A DNA stretch of 64,000 nt from JAJFTV01 sp036825755 (GTDB lineage: Bacteria; Chloroflexota; Anaerolineae; Anaerolineales; Anaerolineaceae), in NCBI GenBank assembly GCA_036825755.1, contig DAISXR010000003.1:15145-79144 (forward strand), written 5' to 3'. This document shows positions 8,335 to 16,810 of this stretch, piece after piece; the first letter of the stretch is position 1, and each line of letters begins with the position of its first letter. The notes beneath the pieces are model-generated. The model did not search any database. It was not told where the DNA came from and saw only the letters and a program-made list of their open reading frames with translations. The translations under genes and the position numbers were made by a program.

Positions 8335-8364
8335 ATTCCTCCTGATCGCATTATCAGGAGGAAT
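8335..8364 (+). promoter_or_regulatory. Perfect 12-bp palindrome over the start site and Shine-Dalgarno
   Basis: ATTCCTCCTGAT (8335-8346) and ATCAGGAGGAAT (8353-8364) are exact inverted complements around CGCATT. The right arm contains the AGGAGG ribosome site of the next gene. The repeat may be a DNA operator over the transcription start or, if transcription begins at or before the left arm, an RNA hairpin that hides the Shine-Dalgarno. Confidence 0.6.
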
Positions 8365-8369
8365 TAAAT

Positions 8370-8693
8370 ATGGTTTCCATGACCATCAACGACGTACTGC
8401 TTACCATGACCATCTGCATCTTTTTTGTGGGCATCGTTTCGCTGGGAGCGGGTGTGTTTATTTTGGTCTCCCGCGTCCTTAACGATGATCTCAAAGTTCT
8501 GGCGCAAGAGACGAACCAGCTTGCCCGAAAAGGCATCAGCGAGGATATTTCCGGGTTGGTTGGAAATGCATCCATTTTGCTTGATTCGTTGAATGAATTA
8601 ATCCAGACAACGCGGGGGATTGGGCTGACGTTGATCCTGTTGGGTGTGGGATTGGTGGTGGTCGCGTATTTCCTGCTGCAGCGGATTTATTGA
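8370..8693 (+). CDS. Small two-span membrane protein of the sigma-54 operon
   Basis: I do not recognise a family. The 107-residue protein has a first membrane span at about 9-33 (TICIFFVGIVSLGAGVFILV), a soluble, mostly helical middle (34-82, rich in L, D, N and Q, with LLDSLNELIQTTRG) and a second span at about 83-103 ending in LLQRIY. AGGAGG at 8356-8361 gives an ideal ribosome site eight bases before the ATG. It is the first gene after the sigma-54 promoter and 21 bases ahead of the giant TPR gene, so it may be the membrane anchor or sensor for the TPR and protease products. Confidence 0.8.
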   Translation: MVSMTINDVLLTMTICIFFVGIVSLGAGVFILVSRVLNDDLKVLAQETNQLARKGISEDISGLVGNASILLDSLNELIQTTRGIGLTLILLGVGLVVVAYFLLQRIY

Positions 8694-8714
8694 TCTTTCA
8701 CGAAAGGCTGATTT

Positions 8715-11700
8715 ATGCTGCCGGCCGTGGTGGAACACCTGAAAGAATATTTCCCACAAGAAGCGGGAAATATTCTTTGGTCGCTTCTGCGCTGCGGGTT
8801 GGTCAACCGGAGTCTTGAGGATCGGGCGTTTTCACAAACATTGTTGAGTGGAGGGCTGAACCAGGAGAACTGGCGACCCGGAAATCTGGCAAGGATTTGC
8901 CTGTATCAACAGGAAGCGGTGTATCCGCAGCTTCGCTCTGATGCAAGAAATCTTCTTTTAACCGCACTATCCCGTCCGCCGCTGGATCGTCTGCGCGCTG
9001 AATACCCCGATACAGCCCCTGTTCAATTGGCGATAGCGGGTGCCTGGGCAGAAGAATATTTAACGATCATCAACGATGGCGGTTGGGAAGAGTTCAAATC
9101 GTTCCTGATGATCGGCACGACTGATTTCTTTCAGCATGTATTCCCTAAAATCAAAGAAAGCCTGTTATTTCTAGCGCATTCACTGAATGACCCTGAACAA
9201 CTGGTTGTCTCGCTCAAAGAGCACTGGGATGATACTGGTATTCTGGAATTTTGCCTGTTTTGCACCTGCTCCTTCTTTCTTTCCGATGACAAATTATCCA
9301 ACAGGCTTTTCAAGCTGATTTCGCGGTTTCAAATCCCGAGACGAATCGATGCACTGAAGTATCTCCTCCGGCAGGACCGCAAGGATATCGCAGCAGCGAT
9401 TTCGGAGCGGCTGCTTTCTGAGGAGAACCCTGTTGATCATGACATCACCGCGAAAAACGGTGTGGATGTGCTGCACAGAATGGTGCACCGATATTATCTT
9501 CTCGTATTGCTCGAAACCGCAGGCAGGCACGAGGAGGCGGCTGATTTATGGAGAGCGCTCGAGAATGAGGGCCTTGAGTGGAATGCCGGTCTGTTTCTCG
9601 AAAAATCGCAGGCATTGGGTAATCTGGACGGTTTGGTGAACTTTCAGCAGGCCATGGAATCGCTGAGGAATAACGCTCATCCGGTGGACGAACTGGTGAG
9701 CGAAGCCTGGGCGCTTTCCGAGTTACGAGAATTCTCATCCGCATTGCCTGAAGATCCTGATTCGCCGTTTTTGCTGGCACAAAAGTACCGTCAGGCCGTG
9801 CTGGAGCAGGATCATGAAAAAGCAAATGATCTGGCAAACCGGATCGTAGACCTGGTTAAGGAAGCGTCAGACTTAGGGAACACCAGATCACGTTACTTGT
9901 TGTCTGTCTCATACCTATCCATTGTGGATACATTTATCGAACAAAATGACCTGGATCATGCCGAGGCTGCTGCTTCTGTATTACTGAAGACAGCACCGGG
10001 TGATGCCGGGTTATTATCACGGGCCGCAGTCATCCAGGAAAAGCGCGGACACATCCAGAATGCGCTGGATTACAAGTTGCTGGAGAGCGCCGGCAAAACG
10101 GATGATCGAACGATCTTGAGACAATTGGCTGATTATTACGAACGCTGCGGTGAAACGGCAAAAGCCTTTCAGCAGATGAAAAAGATGTCTGAGTTGGACG
10201 GTCAACTCGCCGTATCCGAGCAGTTGAAATTGACCGAACTTGCCTACGCCAGCGGCAATTACGCCAGCGTTGATCAGGCAGCCAGCCTACTGCTGGATTC
10301 GGGACCCCATAAAGGAGCTGCCTTAACAATTTTGGGAAAAACCCGTTTGCAGCAGGGCTATTATGACGAGGCGGTGTCATTTTTCCGACAGGCGGTTGAG
10401 GAAAACCCATACTCACCGGAGCGTTGGGTTTACCTAACAGATGCCTGCCGAAAGGATACTTCGGAAGAGCGCGATCTGCTCACCATACTGCAGGAGGGAT
10501 TGAGCTATTTACCTGAGTCATCCTCACTTCACAGCGAGGTGGCAAAGGAATACTATCTGCGAAATCAGATCTCAGATGCCATTGATTGCCTGGAGAAAGC
10601 AGTCAACTGCTCGCCGGATACCCGCGAGGGTGTGATTACGGCCGGAACTCTGATGGTGAATATGGGCGATGTACGAAAAGCCCACGAATATTACCTTGAG
10701 GTATTGAATCGCTTCAATTTTGATATGGAGATCATGCGATTGGCTGCTCTGACCGCCATGGAAATCGAAGATTTTGAAGCGGCTGAGGAAATTCTGGTTT
10801 CTTTGATGGGACGGATCAAACCCGGAGCGGATGATATCGCACTGTATATCCTGGCACGCCTGAAGGGTCAAAGCCCAATCTTCTCCGATAACCTGTCGAT
10901 CCCTGCGGAAGAGATGGCAGCCCTAAACGAGAAGATGGACGAGGGGCTGCAGTTGGATCCGGAGCATCTGGGCATCAATTTGCTGCGGGCTGAGATGAAA
11001 GCTTACCTGGGAGATTATGTGGGCGCCCGGGAGATCTTTGCGCGATTGATTGAACATGATCACACCAGCCATTGGAAGACCTTGGGCGGATATGGTTATG
11101 TTTCCATGAAGCTGGGCGATCTGCATACCGCCATGGCAGCTTTACAGGAAAGCTACTCAATCAATCCGGAACAACCCAAACTGGAGCAATATCTGGCCGA
11201 AGTCTATCTGCAATCCGGGCTACCGTCGGATGCCCGACTGTACGCTGACCGGCTGTTTTTCCGTAAACCCAACGATCTGAATACGCTGCTGTGGTATGCC
11301 GATTTCAACGGTGAACTGGGACAGTGGGAAGGTGTGGTATCCGCACTGATCAACGCTTATCATCTGAACCCGGGTGACCCGGCCATCATGATGCGCCTGG
11401 CTGAGGGGTTTGTCAGAACCAATCGGGCCGAAGATGCGCAGCAATTGATCCGCCTGCTGAGAACCATCCCGGATCTGGATGCGAAGCAATATTTACGACA
11501 GGCCAACCTGATGGCTCAGATGGGGGATTGGAAATCATCTGTTGATTTACTGGAACTGACGCTGGAGCGCAGTTATTCACCTGCCGTCCACTGCTATTTT
11601 GCCTTGGCGCTGATGCAGCAACAAATGGGCAATTTGGAAAGCGCGTTGATTTATACTCAGCAAGCGTTTAAAGAAGCACCAGAAAACCGGTATCTTCTGC

Positions 11701-14108
11701 TTTACCAGGCAGATGTGCAATATGGGCTGGATAAACCCCAGGCCGCCTTCATAGACCTGGAACGAAGCGAAGCCATGCCTGAAAGCGGGGTGGATGTTAT
11801 CTCATCCAATCCGTTTTTACACAACCTTGAAAGTGTTTTGCATATCCCCGAATGGCTTGACGACGCGCAAACAGGGGCTGGAATGGCCGTCCGTAAGGGT
11901 TTATACCTGCGCAAACTGAACCGGTATTCTGAAGCGTTTGAGCTGGTTAAAGCCGCATATACCACGACCAAATCAGAAGATCTGTTGGTTTTACTTTACG
12001 ATCTTTCTGTACGGAATGCAGAATTTGACCTGGCGAAGAGCCTGACAAAGGACTGCCGTGGGATTGCTGATAAAGCGCTGAAGCAGGCCGCCGCGGTGAT
12101 CTACCTGAGGTTCAACATCCTTCTCAGCAACGTGGATGTAATCAAGAAAATTTTGGCGGAAGGATCTGTAGCCCGCTACAACACCAGCGAATGGCACTGT
12201 GCCCAGTGCCTGATCAGCCAATCGGATCATAACTGGGATGCTGCCATGCAGAATTTTCGACAGGCGCGCAGCCTGTGGGCCAACCAATCTGTTCTCCAAA
12301 CTCCGGGGAAATCCGCAGGCATCAATGGGTACAACCTGGCCGAAGAAATATTGCATGATCAACCTTACTGGATCTGGATGACTGAGGCCGGATTGCTGCT
12401 GTGGGATGAATCGATAAACGGATTTGAAGCCGCTCGCCAAATTGATGCCAATCACCTGGCCATTCAATTCGGTTACCTGAAAACGCTCACACTGGCCGGT
12501 GAATGGCAGATGCTGGCAAAGGAACTGGAGCTCGAAAAACGAAAACCGCAGTTCGACAAAGGGCCTGAAGAAATACGTTTTCTGATCCGGGGGCTGACGG
12601 CACAATTGGGTGAAAAAACTCAACAGGCGGAAGTTCGGCGTTGGACGGTACGCGCTGGTATCCTGTTCTCAGGTAATACGGTGAACGTGAAAAGTGTGAG
12701 CGAACAGTTGCATATGCCGGAGGATCTGGAATTTTTGGCAGGCCTGCTCAGAAATGAAAAACGATTTGCTCCTGCCGCCGAGATCGCCGGAAAGCTCAGC
12801 CGCCATTTTACCAATATCTGGCAGCAGGCGCTTTGTTATCTGCACACCGACCGGGAAAAAGCCGCGCTACTGCTCAAAGACCAAACGGATAATGCGGCAG
12901 GTTTTCCGCTGAACCTCATCGTGTTCGGTCAGATTGCCGAGAAAAATGAGGATTATCCAGCTGCCTACCAGGCGTACCGCAAAGCGGTTCATATCTGGAA
13001 GGATGAGCCTAAGTGGTTGACTCACTGCGCAGAACTGGCCGAGCGGCGCGGTGATCAGGGCAGCACAGTGCTTCACCTGAAAAAGGCCCTTGATCTGGGG
13101 TACCGGAAGCTGGAAACCGCCATGAAAATTGGCAGGATCCATCAGGATCGCAGCGAGTACGCCAGGGTGATCGAAATTCTTGAACCCCTTTACCGGGATG
13201 GATGCGAGGATTTCTCACTGCTGATGCAATTAGGTGATGGCTATCTTGAACTGGGTGATACCAAAAAGGCCTTTGAATTTGCCGAGCGAGCCAAAATTCT
13301 CGATCCAAAATCTGAGCTGCCGTATCTGCTGTATGCGAAAGCAAGTGATTCTCTCGACCAACACCAGGCGGCTATGGAGTATGCGCGCAAAGCTCTGGAA
13401 CTCAAACCTGAAAATGAGGATGTTTTGGTCAGCCTGAGCCGGTATATCGAAAGGGCAGGAAATGCTGATGAGGCTTTCCAGCTTCTTGAAAATGTGGTGG
13501 TCGGTGGTGAAGCCGGCTGGACTGTGATCAAAGAATATGTCCGGCAAAAACATACGCGCAACGGCGCTGCCAGCCTGTTGAATTTCCTGGAGAACCTGCA
13601 TGATAAAGGTGATTTTCCGGATGAAATGCACACCGTTCTGGCAGAAGCATATTTTGAAAGTAATCAGCCTGACAAAGCAGAACGTGAAGCAATTGCGGCT
13701 GTTAAGGTCAACCCGGTTGATCCGAAGATGAACATGATGCTGGCAGTGCTCTATCACCGCAACGGGCAATTGGATCTGGCTTCTCATTATGCCGCTCAGG
13801 TCATCCAGTTGGAACCCAACAATACCGATGCCTATTTTGAACTGGCTGACATTTATCAATCCAAAAATGATCCGGTCAAAGCGATGGAAGTGTACAATCG
13901 AGCCATCAAAGCAAACCCCGAAAACCACAAAGCGTATTTCAAAGCCGGATTGATGCTGCGTGAAACACGTAATTACCTGGAAGCCGAAACCATGTTGAAA
14001 CAGGCGGCCAAGTTCGCACCTGATGATTTGAACATCCGAAGACAATTGAGTGCAGTCATTGCATTAAATATGGTTCACCATGCACAAGAGGAGAATACCA
14101 TTCCATGA
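8715..14108 (+). CDS. Giant tetratricopeptide-repeat protein (1797 residues)
   Basis: Nearly the whole length is helical TPR-like repeats. Clear units include RLQQGYYDEAVSFFRQAVEENP near 550, ALMQQQMGNLESALIYTQQA near 960, and a final run of canonical repeats (about 1500-1780) such as YLELGDTKKAFEFAERAKIL and AMEVYNRAIKANPENHKAYF. No signal peptide, membrane span or enzymatic motif is visible, so it should be a cytosolic scaffold. It overlaps the next gene by four bases (ATGA), which implies translational coupling and a complex with the TPR-protease it precedes. Partners and function are unknown. Confidence 0.9.
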   Translation: MLPAVVEHLKEYFPQEAGNILWSLLRCGLVNRSLEDRAFSQTLLSGGLNQENWRPGNLARICLYQQEAVYPQLRSDARNLLLTALSRPPLDRLRAEYPDTAPVQLAIAGAWAEEYLTIINDGGWEEFKSFLMIGTTDFFQHVFPKIKESLLFLAHSLNDPEQLVVSLKEHWDDTGILEFCLFCTCSFFLSDDKLSNRLFKLISRFQIPRRIDALKYLLRQDRKDIAAAISERLLSEENPVDHDITAKNGVDVLHRMVHRYYLLVLLETAGRHEEAADLWRALENEGLEWNAGLFLEKSQALGNLDGLVNFQQAMESLRNNAHPVDELVSEAWALSELREFSSALPEDPDSPFLLAQKYRQAVLEQDHEKANDLANRIVDLVKEASDLGNTRSRYLLSVSYLSIVDTFIEQNDLDHAEAAASVLLKTAPGDAGLLSRAAVIQEKRGHIQNALDYKLLESAGKTDDRTILRQLADYYERCGETAKAFQQMKKMSELDGQLAVSEQLKLTELAYASGNYASVDQAASLLLDSGPHKGAALTILGKTRLQQGYYDEAVSFFRQAVEENPYSPERWVYLTDACRKDTSEERDLLTILQEGLSYLPESSSLHSEVAKEYYLRNQISDAIDCLEKAVNCSPDTREGVITAGTLMVNMGDVRKAHEYYLEVLNRFNFDMEIMRLAALTAMEIEDFEAAEEILVSLMGRIKPGADDIALYILARLKGQSPIFSDNLSIPAEEMAALNEKMDEGLQLDPEHLGINLLRAEMKAYLGDYVGAREIFARLIEHDHTSHWKTLGGYGYVSMKLGDLHTAMAALQESYSINPEQPKLEQYLAEVYLQSGLPSDARLYADRLFFRKPNDLNTLLWYADFNGELGQWEGVVSALINAYHLNPGDPAIMMRLAEGFVRTNRAEDAQQLIRLLRTIPDLDAKQYLRQANLMAQMGDWKSSVDLLELTLERSYSPAVHCYFALALMQQQMGNLESALIYTQQAFKEAPENRYLLLYQADVQYGLDKPQAAFIDLERSEAMPESGVDVISSNPFLHNLESVLHIPEWLDDAQTGAGMAVRKGLYLRKLNRYSEAFELVKAAYTTTKSEDLLVLLYDLSVRNAEFDLAKSLTKDCRGIADKALKQAAAVIYLRFNILLSNVDVIKKILAEGSVARYNTSEWHCAQCLISQSDHNWDAAMQNFRQARSLWANQSVLQTPGKSAGINGYNLAEEILHDQPYWIWMTEAGLLLWDESINGFEAARQIDANHLAIQFGYLKTLTLAGEWQMLAKELELEKRKPQFDKGPEEIRFLIRGLTAQLGEKTQQAEVRRWTVRAGILFSGNTVNVKSVSEQLHMPEDLEFLAGLLRNEKRFAPAAEIAGKLSRHFTNIWQQALCYLHTDREKAALLLKDQTDNAAGFPLNLIVFGQIAEKNEDYPAAYQAYRKAVHIWKDEPKWLTHCAELAERRGDQGSTVLHLKKALDLGYRKLETAMKIGRIHQDRSEYARVIEILEPLYRDGCEDFSLLMQLGDGYLELGDTKKAFEFAERAKILDPKSELPYLLYAKASDSLDQHQAAMEYARKALELKPENEDVLVSLSRYIERAGNADEAFQLLENVVVGGEAGWTVIKEYVRQKHTRNGAASLLNFLENLHDKGDFPDEMHTVLAEAYFESNQPDKAEREAIAAVKVNPVDPKMNMMLAVLYHRNGQLDLASHYAAQVIQLEPNNTDAYFELADIYQSKNDPVKAMEVYNRAIKANPENHKAYFKAGLMLRETRNYLEAETMLKQAAKFAPDDLNIRRQLSAVIALNMVHHAQEENTIP

Positions 14109-16726
14109 ATAATATGAATCTCACCTACCTGAATACTGGAATTATTCAACGCAAGGATTTTCAGCAACTGCTGTTTGCATCTTTACAGACAGAGGCGCTG
14201 TCTTTCGCAAAAAAGCTTTCCGACTTGTGGCTGGAGAAATATCCCGGTGATCTCGAGATCCAGTACATCCACGCCCGCATTCTGGCGACGGAAGGAAAAA
14301 TCAGTGAGGCAAAAGCCCTGCTTGAAAAGCTGTGCGAGTATGATCCGGAGTTTGTGGAAGCCCAGGAATTGTTGGTGAAGTTGTGCGATCAGGGTGAAAC
14401 ACATCCATCCATCGATACGCTTTCCTGTATTTACGCGATGGGTAAACCGATCTATGTCGATTTTTCGATCCCGGATTGGAGTTTTATCTTCCGCACTGCC
14501 TGGCAGGCTTTTCTGGCAGAACAGTATGAAGATGCCGATCATCTGATCCAGCAGGTGATTGCCATCAAGCCGCGCCTGGCACTGGCGGCGATCCTTCACC
14601 ACCGCATTGTTGTGGTAAAAAAGGACGACATTGCCAGCAGGCAGTTGATTCATCTATACCACAATCGCTTTCCCGAATGCCTGCACTTCACCCTGAATGA
14701 AGCGGATTTACTGATGTCAGACGGAAACGATCTGGATGCGGTTGAACTGCTGTATCAATGTGTCACCAACGATTCGATGGGTCTGGTAGCCACACGCCTG
14801 TGGGGCAGCAAGCACCGCTACAGCTCGCTCTGGCCGGATCATTATGAGTTGGAATTCAACGTGCAAATACCGGTCGAGGTGATGTCATTTATGGGATTGA
14901 ACAATCTCCCCCAGGGTGAAGGCATCGCCCAGCCAACCGAAGAGGCGCTAGAGGCTCCTGAACAGCTTGATGTTCCCAAAACTCCTGAGGTTGCTCCCCA
15001 ACCGGAGACTGTAAATTTTGTTGAAACAGAAGATGTCTCCAACACCATCGAGGTGGTGGACCAGATCTTTGAGAAGCTTTCCAAAAAGCTCAAACAACCG
15101 GAGTTGAAACGCACCGAAGGACGCTTCCCGGTGTATGTGATTCTCTCGCTGAAAACCAATCTGATCAAAAAATACGGCAAGCAGACTTTTCTGGTGTTGG
15201 ATACCGAGATGCAATCCATGGCGACCGCAATTCGCAGCCACATGGGCTGGGGCTCACTGGTGGTTTATCCTGATGACCCGGTCAGCATGGTCAGTTATGG
15301 TCTGACCACACTCGACTCGATTGATCCCTGGAAGATCAAGAACATGCTGCTGGAACTGGATCGATTCCTGGCTAAGAAGGGTGAAATGATTGGATCGCTG
15401 CTGATTGTAGGCAGTGATGAGATCGTGCCGTTCCACCAACTGCCCAATCCAACCGACGATCTGGACGAGGTGGTGAAATCGGATAATCCGTATGCCGCCA
15501 CAGACGGTAATTATTTCGTACAGGAATGGCCTGTTGGCCGACTGCCCGATGAAGCCGGCACAGATGCGGGTTTTTTGTTAAGCCAGATCCGATCGATCAT
15601 TTCACATCACACCGTGGAGAAAAAACCATCGACTTCATGGCTACAATTTTTACTCAACCTGTTCAATATCTTCAAGGCCGTCAGCTCCAAGAAGAACGGA
15701 AAGAAGAAAGCTCTCACCAGCATTGGTTATTCTGCCGCGGTGTGGCAGAATTCATCGAAATATGCTTATAAACCGGTTGATTACGGAAATAAGCTTTTCA
15801 CCTCACCCCCCGAACAGACCGGCTCCATCAAATCGACCCGCTTCTCCACCTCTTCGGTCGGATATTTCAACCTGCATGGGGTTGAAGACGGCGCGGAATG
15901 GTATGGTCAGCGTGAAACCGGTGATTTGAAATCGCAAATCGATTATCCGATTGCCCTTACCCCACGGGAGATTGTCAAAGGATCTGCCTCACCGGAGGTG
16001 ATATTCAGTGAAGCCTGTTACGGCGGATTTGTGGATGGGAAAACCGAAGATCAGTCCATTGCTCTCAAGTATCTGGGCATTGGCACGCCGGCTTTTATCG
16101 GCTCCACCTGCGTGGCATACGGTTCGATTGACACCCCATTGATCGGCGCGGATTTGCTGGCAAACTACTTCTGGAAAAACGTGAGCAGCGCCAACACATT
16201 GGGTGAGGCCTTCATCCAGGCCAAGCTCGAGTTCACCAAAGAAATGGACAAACGCCAGGGCTTTTTAGACGGCGAAGATCAGAAGACCCTTCTATCATTC
16301 ATCTTCTACGGCGACCCGATGTCTGCGATCAATGCGCAGACCGCAAAAAGCAAGCGGGCTGTAAAGCGCATTATGGCGCCTAAAGTGAACATCATGTCCG
16401 ATGATGAAGATATGGCCGATTTCGAGCAGGACATCTCCGCGGAAACGCTGCACGAGGTGAAGAAAATAGCCGAGGTGTACCTGCCGGGTCTGGAGGAATT
16501 GAACATCCATGTGAGCCAGCAGCAGATGCTGACCGACCCGGGTTTTGAGGACGCGTCAGGAGGACGCCAATCGAAGATGAGCCGGTCCATCCGGAAAAAC
16601 GGCAAGGGTCAGACGGTGGTGACGGTCAGCAAGACTGTACCGATCGCTTCCAAGGTGCATCGTCATTATTTGCGAGCCCGCGTGGACCGGAACGGGCACG
16701 TTGATAAAGTGGCAGTTTCACGCTGA
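14105..16726 (+). CDS. Cytosolic TPR protein with a C25 gingipain/caspase-like protease domain
   Basis: The 873-residue protein starts with TPR-like helices (about 30-220), then a Pro/Glu-rich linker (about 265-330), then a clan CD cysteine-protease domain (about 335-765). The catalytic pair is visible: H591 in YFNLHGVEDG and C638 in FSEACYGGF, each at the end of a hydrophobic strand, matching the H-G and A-C-x-G signatures of peptidase C25. LLIVGSDEIVPFHQLP and VGRLPDE are further C25-like motifs. Secreted gingipains have signal peptides; this one has none. A basic tail of about 110 residues follows. It is co-translated with the giant TPR protein and ends the sigma-54 operon. Confidence 0.85.
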   Translation: MNNMNLTYLNTGIIQRKDFQQLLFASLQTEALSFAKKLSDLWLEKYPGDLEIQYIHARILATEGKISEAKALLEKLCEYDPEFVEAQELLVKLCDQGETHPSIDTLSCIYAMGKPIYVDFSIPDWSFIFRTAWQAFLAEQYEDADHLIQQVIAIKPRLALAAILHHRIVVVKKDDIASRQLIHLYHNRFPECLHFTLNEADLLMSDGNDLDAVELLYQCVTNDSMGLVATRLWGSKHRYSSLWPDHYELEFNVQIPVEVMSFMGLNNLPQGEGIAQPTEEALEAPEQLDVPKTPEVAPQPETVNFVETEDVSNTIEVVDQIFEKLSKKLKQPELKRTEGRFPVYVILSLKTNLIKKYGKQTFLVLDTEMQSMATAIRSHMGWGSLVVYPDDPVSMVSYGLTTLDSIDPWKIKNMLLELDRFLAKKGEMIGSLLIVGSDEIVPFHQLPNPTDDLDEVVKSDNPYAATDGNYFVQEWPVGRLPDEAGTDAGFLLSQIRSIISHHTVEKKPSTSWLQFLLNLFNIFKAVSSKKNGKKKALTSIGYSAAVWQNSSKYAYKPVDYGNKLFTSPPEQTGSIKSTRFSTSSVGYFNLHGVEDGAEWYGQRETGDLKSQIDYPIALTPREIVKGSASPEVIFSEACYGGFVDGKTEDQSIALKYLGIGTPAFIGSTCVAYGSIDTPLIGADLLANYFWKNVSSANTLGEAFIQAKLEFTKEMDKRQGFLDGEDQKTLLSFIFYGDPMSAINAQTAKSKRAVKRIMAPKVNIMSDDEDMADFEQDISAETLHEVKKIAEVYLPGLEELNIHVSQQQMLTDPGFEDASGGRQSKMSRSIRKNGKGQTVVTVSKTVPIASKVHRHYLRARVDRNGHVDKVAVSR

Positions 16727-16751
16727 TCGAGCCGCAGGATTTGTTATAATA

Positions 16752-16797
16752 ATCTCTCTCAGGAGGAAGATGACTCCTGAGAGAGATTTTCTTTTTA
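16752..16797 (+). terminator. Strong rho-independent terminator after the protease gene
   Basis: A perfect 14-bp stem (ATCTCTCTCAGGAG at 16752-16765 with CTCCTGAGAGAGAT at 16774-16787), an eight-base loop and TTTCTTTTT. It ends 13 bases before the alaS ATG, so it also sits in any alaS leader; a TATAAT at 16745-16750 precedes it. Confidence 0.88.
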
Positions 16798-16810
16798 CCT
16801 GGAGTTGAGA

